NCBI GenBank assembly: GCA_963971425.1
Contig: OZ020521.1
Coordinates: forward strand, 9,627,519-9,691,518
Direction of reading: 5' to 3'
Source of the DNA: Bryoerythrophyllum caledonicum
Taxonomy: Eukaryota; Streptophyta; Bryopsida; Pottiales; Pottiaceae
DNA: 64,000 bases
Of the stretch, positions 34,040 to 47,076 are shown piece by piece (position 1 is the stretch's first letter; each line of letters begins with the position of its first letter). Position numbers and translations under genes: made by a program. A model generated the notes under the pieces. It saw nothing but the letters and a program-made list of their open reading frames with translations. It ran no database searches and was not told the DNA's origin.

Positions 34040-34845
34040 TTAGTCTATGGGTGAATTTGGTGTATATTAGACTACATATTTTTCCTAAAAGGCTTCAACG
34101 TGGGATTCAACAAGAATATTTGAGAATCTAATAAAATACCCATCTACAACCCACTCTAGTTTCAATCTCAAAATTGAACTCCCTCTCAACTTCAAAATTG
34201 AACTTATATCTAGCACTTTTATCATATCATCAAATGTGCAAACCGAGCGAGTAAGTTTGCGAATTTGTGCCTGGATTTACAAGAGAAATTGTATTTTATT
34301 TTATGGAGAGATTGATTTAGTTACAATGAACATTTAGAATCACAATGTCGATACTCTGTAATTTTTCATTCACTTGTAAACTATCATTGGTGAAAATTTT
34401 ATTGAAATTTGTTTCTAAATGAATCTTCATCGTTTTATGGTTTTTTACCTCTCTCATCACATACATATTTTCTGTTATGAGCCATATGGTTTGAAACATT
34501 TTGACATTTAGCGTTTCTACACTATCACTAAATTGTGGTGGTAAGAAGGATTACAAACATGATTATGGTGTCCTTCGAATTGTGATACTCAGGAGGTTTA
34601 CAAATGTTGAGATATTGGAGTTTTCAAAAAGTGAGAAGGGTGTCACCCCCTATTTTATGATCTTGTGTTACTAGATGAGACCACATAGAGATCTCTTCTC
34701 ATGTAACTTACCTTAACTTTGGAATTACCAGTTATTCTAAACCCTTGAATGCAGTAAACAAAGTTCAAACTTCAAGGGAGAAAAGAGGAGGATGCATCCA
34801 GGAGGAACCCTATTCTTCAAATATACAGAGGAAAAAGCACCAATA
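34040..34845. other. Intergenic and probable MORC 3' UTR
   Basis: No gene is supported. The last hundred bases probably belong to the 3' end of the MORC transcript. Confidence 0.5.
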
Positions 34846-34849
34846 ATTT

Positions 34850-37800
34850 CTACACAAAGCACTCAGTAAGATCAGAGAGATCAATAAGGTGTGTACTGGC
34901 AGGAATACAAAGAATAGCAGTGCGATCTTGTTCCAAAATGACCCTCTGTACGGCCTCGTGAGATTCGTCACGCATTCGCTGCAGACGCTCCTCCTCCAAT
35001 GTAGTTTGCAGAGTGTTGCGCTCTCAGATGCAAATCTTCAATGTTGCGCACGGAATCAACATGTTTTTGCTCTTTCTCGAGAATCTGCTCCAGCCACAGG
35101 AACATCATTAGCTACATGTATTTATGGACCAGGTTTCACATCCATGAACTCATCGACGTATCCAGTGCAAGTCGATTTACCTTAGCCTGTAGCCTGTTGT
35201 TTCGAGCAACTAGGTTCATCAGTTTCTGCTCACGTGCCTCTTCCAACTTCCGGCACCTGAAACCAAAAAAGGGACAAGAACTGTCGTGCCAGATTCTTAC
35301 ATCTAATTGCAGAGATGGAAAACCATGTAAGGCATGGGAGGAGAGCAAGATAAGCGAGGGACAACGAACTGGAATCCATATAAACACAACTATGAACGTC
35401 TTTACAACTCATGTCGGGAGCTGAAGAAGTAGAATTACTTCTCTCTTATTCGAGCATTCTCTTCTTTAAGCAGCCTCAAAATCTCCTTCTCCTTTTCCCC
35501 ATGGCTGCCATTGGAGGGTGAAGCTGGATGCTGCTGATTCACATGTTGAGGAGAAGGATTCACCTCTGAAGGTCCCGCCGCCCTCTGTGCAAACTGAACC
35601 GCCAAACATAGCATAAGATTGACACTTCTCAGCATGAACATTTGGAATGTGAAAATAGCTATCTTCGAGCAGGTAAAGGAAATAAGGAACGTACCGTCCT
35701 CCCAAGATCCACCAATGAGTTCCGGCTAGGACCACCCTGCTGCTGGGAAAAACCGGTCTCAACACCCTGCTGTGCCCACAACAATAAGACAGGGGAGCCC
35801 AAAGCGCAAACGCATGAATTGTTTGCAAATCCTCAAAGCCAATGTCATCTGAAGATGTCGTTTAAAATCATCACGTGCTAAAGAAGTAGAGGTTCTGACT
35901 GTGCCTGAGCAACGCCGGGAGTGCCGTTGGAAGGCAGAGAGAACCGCAGTTCTTCATTTCGAGGTCCCATGGACGTCGAAGCTTGACCTCTATTCAAAAC
36001 CTCTATATCTGTACATCAAGACCATCATAAGAATAAAGCACCAAAAAGACAGAACCATACATACAGACTCGTCAAGGAACTCAACAATCATAAAACTTGC
36101 ATTCAAGGAGCTGTAGTTATGTAGCAAGAATAAAACATTCACGACAGGTCACACTTTGATAGAAACGAACTTAGAGAATAGGGAGCTGCTACAACGCAAA
36201 AAGAGAATAAGGCCTACTACCGGGCAAAAAATCTATAAAGTCAACAAGAAACTACATATATATTACCTGCAGGGGGGAACGGTGCAGAATATGGGAAGCT
36301 CGGCCTTCTATTCGTGCTGCCCACGTATCCTACTCTGTGACAGTTGTTTGCCCTGCGGAGATGCAACTTATCAAGTGTTAAAATATACAATAATATTTTG
36401 AGGGGAAAAGCAGGTGTCGAGCTATAATGAAAGCAGGCTGAATGACTCTTTGTTGGAGTTTTGGAAGCAAACTTTGTAGTACCTTGCTCACGACAAGCAA
36501 CTTGGGAAAATTCATACCAGTAAGTCTTCTGCATCTGCAACAAGCGAGTCTCCAACCGCTGCGACACTAAGCTGCGCTCAAACCCTTGCTTGTCATGAGA
36601 GGGTACAACAAAGTTTGCTTCCAATACCCCTGTTTCAAACGAACAACAAACACTCCGAGTGTTATATGCCACAGAACGTCTTCACAAGAACTTCAAGAGT
36701 CACTGCAACGACTGTGTCAAAGGTACAGTCATGTCACATCAACAGGGACAATTCTAATTATGAAAAGCCGTCTTAATATTCATGAAGTATGAAATCATTC
36801 ATTTTTTCCACTTCAAGAGTCACTGCAACGACTGTGTGAAAGGTACAGTCATGTCACATCAACAGCGACAATTTTAATTATGAAAAGCCGTCTTATTAGT
36901 CATGAAGTATGAAATCATTCATTTCTTTACCGTGAAAACTCGCATCACTCTCTCTCGAAGTGTCCTTACTCTTAATCCAAGTGCTGGAGATATTATGAAA
37001 CATGTCCCACATCATTTATATTCAGTTGTACTGAAGCAAAACATCAACTCACCTATAATGCCACGCCCTTCACTCCCAGAGGAGTTCCAAATCTTCCAAA
37101 ATGGCTGCAAAAAGGAAGATTCAGTCATCTAGTTAATCAGCAAGATAATCACCTTAAGCAGGATGAGAATCACCTTAAGCAGCATGAAAATCACCTTAAT
37201 CAGTCGGTTCTTGTGGTAGACGTTGAAGCCTTGTAAGTTCACATGGTCTTTCGCATCCTTCGTAAATCCAAGGACCACATTTGCCTCCATCTGCACCATC
37301 ATAATTTCACCCAGTCATGTTACTGCAGAAGAGAAATCAACCGTTCCAGGAAAGAAATTATGAATCCTTACATAAACTTCCTCGGTTCCATGAATGATAG
37401 GTCCACCTTGGGGCCTGTATGTGTGTTTCTTTGTGTACATCAAGTCGTCGACCACGCTGTGGTGTGCAACTTCTTGTCGCCGGAGAATGATCTTGAACGC
37501 AGGTGGCATCCTCAGATACAAAATGGACAAATAACTCTGCACAAAACCAAGCATCCAGGTCACAATCTCCAAAAGAACAAGTGAGTGATTGCAAGGACTG
37601 ATATGAAAGCAAAGAACGTGAGATCATACCCGCAGTGAGTGACCGTAGGTCAGACAATGTCTGGAATTCGGAAACCGCTGCACCATCGCCATCCTCTTCG
37701 TGTCACGATTAGGTCCTCTGATCTGTACATCCTGTTGAATTCCACAAAACCATCAGCTATGCTACTCCAACCACTCCCAATCTAGGTCAAAAAAACAACA

Positions 37801-40018
37801 ATACACAAGGATAGAGATGCGATTTCACTCACATAGGGGTCTGTTTTGAAGTCCAGCTCCAGTTGCCCTTGGTCACCCTCCCACAGATTGTACAGAACGA
37901 TCTTTGTACCATGGTCCTTCATGTTCGCAAACTGCACAAGTATCACAACTTGCATAGACTAACTTGCCACATGAATAACATTCAAGCGCTTTAATTTCAG
38001 GAACATGTGGAGCTCTAGAACGTAACATGTGCTCATTGCAGGAAGACATTATGATTGTTACAACAAAAAACCGACCTTGCAACTCGAAGCTCATCTGCTC
38101 ATGCTCAATACTTTGAACATTACTACTTTTCACTACGTCCTCTTAACAATGCAAACCTGATCAAGCAACTCTTCCTCGGTGATGTACGGAGACCAGATTT
38201 GAATTGTCTTCAAGTTATGAGCCCACCTCTCCGAAGCTGACCTTCTCTTTATCCACACACCATCTTCTGTAAGTTCATAATCGATCTGCACAAATCAAAG
38301 GAGTTGCCGTGAGTTTGATAGAACTTCTGGTCACAAGAGAAGTTATACTTTGTCACCTCCATTCCATTAGGGAAACAATGAAATCAAATGAAATCCGACA
38401 ATCAACTCACCATTGGCAACGTAACATCGTCCTGCCCGGTTTCTCGTAAGTACGTATAGGAGAGCATACCGATGCTCTGGGTAGCGCTGTCAGAAATCCA
38501 AACGACAGGAAACAATGTCAATAAAAGATTACAAACCATGAAGATTGCAAACCATGATAGTAATGACAGGGCGAATGACATCATTCCACAAAGGTGCAAT
38601 GATTGATAGACATGGTGACTTACGGGCTTGGACTAGAAGCAGGAGATCGAGAAAAAACAATCACGTCAGCTGCAAGACGCATCGTGCTTGTCTTGAATCC
38701 ATTTCCATCTGCATGTCACGAGGTTTTGCAAGCCACCATTTATCAGAAACTTGATAATGCATGAGGGTGTCGCTCATTTGGTTAGGTTACGAGGCATGAG
38801 CAGAACGTACATTGACCAATGGCCTCGTCGTTTTTGCTCTTGATAGAGTAACCGAGAGACATGCACTGGCGCACTTTATTGGGATTCATCCCGCCACCAT
38901 CATCTGAATGTGACAAAAAGTTAGGAGATATTGCTTCCATGGTCAAAGCGAGTGCATCTTCAAAGAAGCATGTCGCTCACTAAAAACGAACCAGGAAGGC
39001 AAGCACGCAACCAAGTATCATGAAGGCAGATTCTTACCTTCTACGACAAGCATTGCTGAGCGGTCTTTAGGGTGCGAGCACACATCCAGGCTCAGGAAAG
39101 TAGCGCCATTCGGAACCTGCGCATTATGATGAGAATTATCACTTAGAATCTTGTGAAGAAGATCAGTTATGCACGATTGGATACCACAATGAGTTCGACA
39201 TTAATGGTGAACAATGTTGGTACATCGCACATCCAAAAGCATGCGTTCCAAGTAGTCCTTACAAGACTTGAGTTCAGAACCATCTATTTACATCACTGAA
39301 CATTCTGAAACTTGGAATGAGAATCTTACCTCGTCCATAGCGTTGTCAACTAATTCACCTATTGCTGCAAACATTCAGAGCCGTATTAGATTTCCTCTAC
39401 CACCGAAGGAGAACAACCAGAACAACAACAACAGTAGAAGTTACACCTTCACAAGACATGAAATCATACAGTAGATAGAAGAAATTGAAGTTTCACCTTC
39501 ACAAGACCAATGAAGTCATAGACCAACGTACCTCCAAGAGCCCATCTGTGACAGGTTGCATTTGCATGCAGAAACTTCGGATGAACCCGGGAGCGTTCGA
39601 TGCCCACTGAATGTAACAATAAGAAACTGGTGAGTGGAGGTTCACTCTCACAACTACTACATGATGATAACATACACTAGATGTGATGAGAGAATTCACC
39701 TGATGGCTTCGCTTCCGTAGTTCGACCTTCATAGTCCCCGGCTTTCCAGAACTGCTTGCGCTGGCTCCTTAACAGCTCCTCTACGGCAGGTGGTTGAGGA
39801 AGAGCTGGAGAAGAGGGACTGTCTTGAGATGCATCCTCGATGATCAGGTCCCGCATCTGGTCACTCGGTGAGTGTAAGTCTCTGATCTCCTCAGGCATCT
39901 CTAGTAGCCTCTGCTTCTTACCCAGTTCTTCCGGCTCATCATCGCTGCTGGAACTCAGCTCAACCACCTCGTGAGGAGTCTCAGCAGGCTCCCTCTTCAT
40001 TGGCCCCGGTGCAGACAT
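34850..40018 (-). CDS. MORC: MORC-family GHKL ATPase, many exons
   Basis: Plant MORC ATPase, a nuclear factor in transposon silencing and heterochromatin compaction. It starts at 40018 with an acidic, Ser-rich tail (VVELSSSSDDEPEE). Exons then give HPKFLHANATCHRWALG, IGELVDNAMDE (GHKL N-box), FLSLDVCSHP, DDGGGMNPNKVRQCMSLGYS (Mg-ATP lid), GNGFKTSTMRLAADVIVFSR, GMLSYTYLRETGQDDV, GTKIVLYNLWEGDQG, SYLSILYLRMPPAFKIILR, NLQGFNVYHKNRLIKPFWKI and GVLEANFVVPSHDKQGFE (S5 fold). A coiled coil ends the protein (ENARIREK, KLEEAREQKLMNLVARNN, LEEERLQRMRDESHEAVQRV). GT-AG introns of ~80-200 bp separate nearly all exons. The final splice (about 35000-35180) is ambiguous because two acceptors give different frames. 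I list one gene, not exact exon ends. An upstream non-coding exon is possible. Confidence 0.92.
36461..36623. other. Inverted partial copy of a MORC exon across its 5' splice site
   Basis: Plus-strand 36461-36500 repeats, in inverted orientation, about 40 bp of the MORC exon at 36584-36623 (LEANFVVPSHDKQ). Seventeen bases are identical in a row (TTGGAAGCAAACTTTGT) and most of the rest match. The 83-bp spacer holds the end of the exon and its donor at about 36517. The MORC pre-mRNA could fold into a hairpin enclosing that splice site. Confidence 0.75.
36691..36930 (+). repeat. 120-bp tandem duplication in a MORC intron
   Basis: Two adjacent units begin CTTCAAGAGTCACTGCAACG at 36691 and 36811 and differ at only a few positions. 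They lie in the intron upstream of the LEANFVVP exon in the gene's reading direction. Confidence 0.85.
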
Positions 40019-40537
40019 CGATTCAACTGCTGTGGAAGGGCCTCAACAAGTTTAGCTACTAGGAAAAGACGGCTTTGGCTGGGGTTGTCGCTGCTTCACA
40101 AACTCAGCTAGACTGAAACAACACCGGGCATTGTTGCAATCACCGAAAATGGACTGATCTCACAGCTAATCTCTATCGCAGTACCTAAACACAACAGTTT
40201 ACAATGAGGACTTAGAGCAAGGTATATGTAAAGAAAAACCTTCAACCCCGAAAATGATACGAACAACCACATGCGATCTCAAGTCAGTGATAACAAAAGG
40301 CTACCATCGCATGCTAATTCATTCAGGCTATCAAGCTAGTGCTACGAAAACCACGCACACAACAAAGACAACAACAGTACTCCCAGGCAAAGCCGGACGC
40401 AAACACCTACATACCAACTTCGGAACACCACCAAACCGAGCTCCCCAGGCGCACTCACATGACTTGGGGCTTGGGGCGATACGTCAACAATAGAGGACTG
40501 GGCAGGTTCTCCTCCTTTCCTTCTTCTACACTAGATA

Positions 40538-40890
40538 AAGTAAGAAGCTATAGATCTAGTACACGTTCTCACGAGCTGTACTATTGTTGATGAGACCTGC
40601 AGTAATGAGGCACCGTCCTCCACAAACGCCATCAACCTCTCGACGTCGCTCTCGTACACACCAACCTGCAGTAAGTTCCTGCCATCGGAGGACTGCTTCG
40701 GGAGTACCTTCTGCTGGTGAAGTATGAACCTATAGATCTAGCACACGTTCTCACAAGTTGTACTATTGTTGATGAGACCTGCAGTAATGAGGCACCGTCC
40801 TCCACAGACGTCGCTCTCGTTCAAACCAACCTGCAGTAAGTTCCTGCCATCGAAGGACTGCTTCCGGAGTTCCTTTTGCTAGACAGAGTG
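40538..40890 (+). repeat. Tandem duplication (~190 bp) with remnant coding look
   Basis: Units starting near 40538 and 40729 share CACGTTCTCAC, TGTTGATGAGACCTGCAGTA and CAACCTGCAGTAAGTTCCTG. On the minus strand unit 1 reads as an open segment (VYESDVERLMAFVEDG) bounded by AG and GT-like signals, and unit 2 has lost part of it. This may be a duplicated exon of a gene fragment upstream of MORC. I do not recognise it. The minus-strand frame 40763-41038 overlaps unit 2. Confidence 0.55.
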
Positions 40891-41277
40891 ACTGCTTAGG
40901 TGAGAACTTTGAGTACTCCTCCTCGATGATGATGGACCAGGTGCACACACACAATTCACGCCGGGTAACTTTCCCTTGGTTGGCCAGTTCCAAGCAGGCT
41001 CCATGAGGGCAGTAACATCTCAGCTGGTGGGAGGGCACTGCGAGAAAGGACTATGTTGACATGCTTGATTGGATGTCTTAAGTTTTTAGGGAAGAAACTG
41101 GCAATTGGAGAGGAAGAGAGGAGGAGACCCACCATGTAAGTTTTGCCGTGGTTGAGACAGGTACTAGAAAGTGAGGGGTGGTTGGGGAACGTGAGAAAAC
41201 AACAAGGTGCATGTTGGACAAGCATCTGATTAACCTACCCTGAGGACCAAGTGTAGATTCTGCCTGCAAGTAGAAAG

Positions 41278-41645
41278 GTTTTTCACTTTGATTGCATTTA
41301 TCTTTCAGTATGTATGATCAAACAATTCACAATTCTTTTATTACATCATCTCTTATAAGTTTAGAAGAAGATCCTAAACTTACATGCTCAAAACGTCCAC
41401 CTTAGCAGTTCTTAATCAATGGAGTAAAGATATTATTAAAGTTGGTTTTTGTTCTTTAGGGAAACCCCAACCAATTTTAGACAAATCTCTACATTTTTTT
41501 AATTAAAAACTGCCAAGATGAACTTTTTGAGAATGTAACTGTAAGATCTTCTTCTAAACTTATAAGAGATGATGTGGTAAAAAGCCTATGAATCATTTAT
41601 CCTTAAAGATTGAAAGATACATGCAGTCAAAGTGGGAAAATATTT
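41278..41645. mobile_element. Foldback MITE
   Basis: Two ~135-bp arms (41278-41412 and 41508-41645) are inverted copies with roughly 75-80% match, including ACATCATCTCTTATAAGTTT and AGAAGAAGATC. The arms contain the CTTTCA...TCAAAGT motif also found near the right ends of TTAA-family elements. No coding capacity is seen. A single diverged arm occurs at 14985-15150. Confidence 0.6.
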
Positions 41646-42200
41646 GTACCCCGAGCAGATACACTGAATGGTCCTTAAAGGGTTAAATGTATGGTTTTAT
41701 CCACTAGAATTGTTGTGTAAGCTTCCAATTGTTGAGATTAGAAGGTCTAGAAGCAATTCTGTAGGCCTAAGCAAAAAAAATCAACTATTACTTATGTTTA
41801 TTTGATATTCTCACTAATAACATGGAATTTGCTAAATATGCACTTGGTCGATTTTACTTCACTCCTTCGCTGCATATGGTTCACTCATCCAAATCAATGT
41901 AACAATGGTTTTTTTTGGGAGTGCGGAGATATAGGACATTGTTAACCACATACATAAATTTAAAGCCATTGTTTAATTTAAGGTAAGACACAAGTGACAA
42001 CATCACTTTTTCCAATTGTTCTCCATACATCTTGCAACTTATGCAACCACTTTCATGTCATTTTTTATATTATATCATTGCATACTAAAACAAATTACAA
42101 CTTTGATCTACTCTTCCTAAAAATAAAATAAATTCACGATTAGGAACTAAACACCACTAGATTTTGTCTTATATATACGATACGTAGATTTCTATATCCT

Positions 42201-42283
<83 letters not shown>
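42201..42283. repeat. (TA)n microsatellite
   Basis: About 80 bp of nearly pure TA dinucleotides with one interrupting AC near 42208. Flanking DNA from 41650 to 42500 is AT-rich without a gene. Confidence 0.95.
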
Positions 42284-42285
<2 letters not shown>

Positions 42286-42506
42286 AATAATATTCTCGCC
42301 TACATATCATTTTCAAAATCCTTATATATACTATTTTCTTCTCTATTTTTCTATGTATATATATTTATAGACATATGTCTACAAATTATAGATATGTATA
42401 TATTTTTAAATATGCACATATCGGTATGTAACAATATACTATATACAACGGATGATGTAGTAAATATACAAGTATAAGCTACACCTTTTCATAGAAATTT
42501 ATAACT

Positions 42507-44509
42507 TCATCTTCGGCACGCCACCTGATTAGCTATAAGGTCATTTTCCACTTCTTCATGCTGCCGTGCCATGAGGTCCAATAGATGTACTCTCATAGGT
42601 TCCGATATACGAATCCCTTTCTCTGTCCGTACACCATGTACACTACAATGAGACTCCACAACCTTTTCCTTCTTGTTACTCTTGGTTGTATGCATCCACA
42701 ATATCCAACATGTTTCAATGGGTACCCAATCTGACATTTTGTACGAAAGCTCCCAAATGGCATGAAGACAGTTGTTGTATCGTTGATGCCATTCTCCTTC
42801 TTCATCCCTTCTTCCTGCCTTTGCTCTCGGCCAATATCACACAACCTTCATCTCTCCCTCTGAATTGTTTATGTTTTTGAATTTTGTAACCTTACCCAAA
42901 AAGAATGGTGCTCCTGCTAGGACATCATCTAGGGTCACAGATAGGGCAACAAAGTGTCTAAGTCCAATGTCTATGAAATGATCAAAGGCTGGAAATGGAT
43001 CACCTTGTCCAAGAGCATTGTGAGGTAGAACATTTTTGTCCAAACGTACATTATTTTGGCTTGCACGAGCTCTCTTCACAGCCGCTGTAGATGGCTTGTT
43101 CTTCTTTGGTCCAAAAAAACCTCTTGGTACTACGTCTGAAAGAGTCGATAGCGCCGGATCGTCTTCAACTTCGACATTATTTGAAATCATTGAAGTTGTT
43201 GCTTATGATGTACTTGGCTCCGTTGTCCCATAACCTATGACAAATTCATTAGGCCAAAACGGATCTCCTTCTACTTCTCTCCGTTCTCTTTTCGGGAATT
43301 CTGTAAGATATGTGATCAATTTCTCTGTTTCTTCAATGGCGTCCATACTCTTATCCATGTGCCGAAAAAGTCTCACGGCTCGTTCTTTGTACCTTATGAA
43401 GTCCCTCAAGGCCTTTATTTCTCTTGCATATTTTCCCCTCACTTCAACAAACTTCGGCTTCTTCCCAACTACGGGTAGTCTTGCCAGACATCTATATCCA
43501 TCTGAACTTTGCCATACCTCGCGACAATCTTCCTTGTATTGGACACGGGATTCTCCATCCTTCAAGAAGAATCTCATGTGTTGAGGGATGGTTATGCCCA
43601 CCAACGCATCACCTCCAACCAATAAATACGGGGTTATGAACTCTCTCCAGTTCCAAATGTTTTCCATGTGCCTTGCCTTGACAAATGTCTCTGTGCTTGA
43701 AGCTCCCTTTTTGAAAAGTTTCAAAGACAATTTCTTTTATACCCACCTTTGCGGATTGCCCTTGTAACGCTTGGTATTGATAATTTCTTGGCTAAGCACT
43801 CCTCCTTTTGGCGTTCGTTGATCCCCTTTGGTTTGCGATTCTTCATAATATATGGCCGCTTCAATACTTCTGACTCACCTTCAACAACATTGTCAATACA
43901 CCGATCCTTTGTTTCCTCAGGAAGCTGTGGCAAACAACACGGTTCATTAGTTCTGATTAGGCCGGTTCCATTGGAGACGTCAACATCTTGTATTGTGCTC
44001 AGAATATCCTCTAAAGTGGTTGCCCCTTGATTGTTGTCATATCGCACTTCACTCCCTCTATTTGTTCCACCTTCATAGAAATTGAAAAGGATCTTCTATG
44101 GTTCTGTCACTTATGTTCTCCACATCCATTATTCCAAGCCTCTTCCACATGATTAGAGCACCTACATTAGATCTCAAACGATCATGGTCTGGTTCCCCGA
44201 TCCAATACGAGTCATCTAAGGCCTCTACCACTTTGACAGCAACCTCCGATGGAAATAGAGTCTCACCCTCCAATATCATACCCGGCTTTATTTCTGCCAT
44301 TATAATGTTACAACCCACATGCTCTTTCGTCTCCTCCAATAGCACCACCCAATGCTCCGCATCCATTTCAGACGATGTTGACGCTCTGAACCGTTGAGTT
44401 GATGGAGCCCTTCCAACACAAAGAACACGAGCTCCAATTGACAAGGGATGGCCTTCTCCCATTGTCGTGCCTCGCACACAACTTGGCTAATTTGTTGATG
44501 CTCTTCCAT
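42507..44509 (-). pseudogene. Unidentified ORF cluster, probably a decayed transposon protein gene
   Basis: Long open segments follow one another on the minus strand: 44477-44073 (134 residues), 44047-43721 (108), 43730-43203 (175), 43190-42837 (117) and shorter frames to 42507. The order and near contact suggest one former or spliced gene. Visible phrases are MDAEHWVVLLEETKEHV, IGEPDHDRLRSNVGALI, RHMENIWNWREFITPYLLVG, a basic helical stretch EIKALRDFIRYKERAVRLFR and AGAPFFLGKVTKFK. I recognise no catalytic domain. Codon bias on one strand over 2 kb argues against chance. It could be the C-terminal half of a DDE transposase or an accessory protein. Confidence 0.5.
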
Positions 44510-44692
44510 CCATGATAACAGTGACTACCTCTCTGTCCAAAAACAACGCAAGACTATCTTTTAAGTCTTTTTAAAAAAAAGACTATCTCCTCCAATTAGT
44601 AGTGCCAAAATACATATACACCATTGCCTTCACCCCTTGCACATATTCAACGCAATCTAATTTTCCTACATCAATTCCCAGATTGCTCACTC

Positions 44693-45656
44693 TTTTTCAC
44701 CCCCTAATGACCATAACTCCTAAGCTGGGTTTTAGCACATCTCAGACACAATCCCATGCTTGGAGTTTATACTTCTGGATTTTAAGACTTTGAACGCAAA
44801 TGCCACAATATAAGAACTATGTGGTGCAATAACTTTTATTCTCATTGAATTTATAGAAAGAAGTTCATGCCATCTTCAAACATAGTTGTTGAGGACATGC
44901 ACGTCGGACAACTTCCAAATGGCTTGCACAACGTTCTCTCAAATCAAAGATTCTCGATCCAAGAACGTAATATCCACATGATCCTTAATTTTGTCAAAAC
45001 AAAAGATAATCAAAGTAAATCTTCCCTTTACTCTAGAAAACCCCTCTACCCCAAGTTACACATTGTCGGGCAATGTACAAAAAATATGTCTTATGCTCCA
45101 CATTAAAACTAGAGCTCTTAATGTTGTTTACAACTTAAATTCATAACTTCAAGACGCGGTGTAACGCTCCAAAATAATGATAGCTTCAACTCACATTCTA
45201 AAACCGTGTATCAAACTCATCAAGAAAGAAAAAAGAAAACTACGACTTGGTAACCCTTAAACCTCCACTCCTTGCACAATTTTTTTGAAAATGCTACAAC
45301 TCTCCCCAACGTCTAAAAGTTTGTGAACAAGGAGTTGATTGCATGTTCAACATGATTGTAATAGATTAATATATTGCGTAGTGCAAAAACTTCACATCAA
45401 GTGATGTCAAAGTCAGCTGAACCTCTCAAAGGAGTAAAGAAAATGACATCTTCATACATTTCAAACACTATAATCTTCCGATCCGTACGGTCAAAGTTTG
45501 TGAATTTTTCTGGCATCTTAATGACTGAGACGCGTTCAAGATCCTACGGTCAAAACTCAAAAAAAAAGACCAAGACTTTCTCCTTTACACCCTACAACAT
45601 AGTCTACATTTTTTAGGCGGTTTTGGTATGAGTTCGTCAAGAAACTCTAGGTGTTA
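44693..45656 (+). mobile_element. TTAA-family element, diverged copy
   Basis: It begins near CACCCCCTAATGACC and ends near CTCTAGGTGTTAA. Inside are the family landmarks CCTCCACTCCTTGCACA and CGATCCGTACGGTCAAAG in the usual order. It is more diverged than the other copies. Confidence 0.5.
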
Positions 45657-45659
45657 AGA

Positions 45660-46575
45660 AAACTCAATGCAACAAAGAGGAGGGGTTGAGGCCTCGACCC
45701 CTCTTCCTCTACGCAAAGAAATTACATAACAACTTTGAAAGCTCACATACCTTGCACATGTCTTGATAGCAAAAACCCAAAGATCGCGGAACACCAATTT
45801 TGCCCTTCTCAACCACCGCATCGTTTCATCCACCGCTTCAAAAAAAAACAAAACGACCTTCAATTCTATGCGGAAATTCTACAAAAAACAAAACACTCTT
45901 CTACCAAATGAATCCTCGAGGTTAGCTTGGATCCTTAAATACTTCCAAATTGAATCCATATTTAATAATATTGTTCAATAAACACTTTACAAAATCCTAT
46001 AATCCATCATTTGAATATTAGACTTATCTAATTCATTTTTAGAAGGTCGAATTGGACGATTCAAATAGAATCATGATATTTCATCACGACAACAAGTTCT
46101 TCTATGTGTGGGTCCCACACAAAGTTCATATTAACTAATTTTTCCCATAACTTCGTATCATCATAACTTATATCCAAATGGAATATTCGATAACTTTGGA
46201 GCAAAGGTGAAGTATGCTATGGTGGGTCCCACCACATGCATGCTCTGTGGATCAAAGTTCCAACAATGCAAATATGATCATTGGTGTGTGAAAATCCACC
46301 GGATATAAATAGTGTGTGGGGGCCACGTGGGACCCACCATACACTTATATATCTCTTACCGTAATAAATGCACAAATGGATATCTATGATATTGGCTGTG
46401 AGACTTTCCAAATATTGCCACATGGAGGGAGAGGATTTGGAGAAATCGTCAAGGGGTGGGGACCCTGGTGTTTTTTTTGGGGGGTTTTTACTCTAATGCT
46501 TTTACATTACATACCTAGGCAACTTCGGCATCTAAAGTGAATATTGGGTATCTAAAATAAATGAGTGGGGAAACC
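45660..46575. other. Intergenic
   Basis: No gene is supported. Short inverted phrases (TGGGTCCCAC) recur near 46110, 46224 and 46330. Confidence 0.5.
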
Positions 46576-47076
46576 CTTGACCCCTAAATTACCAAGATTA
46601 ACCTTGAAGGGTTGGGCATGTTCCTCTTGTGTCAATTTTAAACATTCTTTTTCAAAAAAATTGTTGTAGATGGACATTACTAAAAGCTTTGTGTGAGTCC
46701 AAGTTTTTTGTCAATCCAACATTTAATGGAAAAGTTATACAGTTTGGAAGCCAAATGGGGAGAGCGGGCCCGTCGGGCAACTCCAAAAACTTTTGCTAAG
46801 ACACTCTATTGAAGGTGAGATTTTCAACAACGACAAATAATATTATTCCCTTTTATACTGTCAAGAAAAATCTCTTGTCTTTAGTGAAAAATAGCATATA
46901 AATCCAAGTCATACATTTTCACACATTGTCGCACATTGTCGGGCTAAGTACCAAAAAATCTTCTTCTTTTCCACATAAAACTAAGTGATCTTCATGTTTT
47001 TACTTTTTATTTTCCCCACGGCATTGTGTGGTGTAAACCTTTCCATTGACCATTTGGATTCTCATTCTATAACATA

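Noticed and set aside
42201-42283. Origin or attachment site at the TA run
   Set aside because: It is a simple dinucleotide microsatellite with nothing else to support a function.
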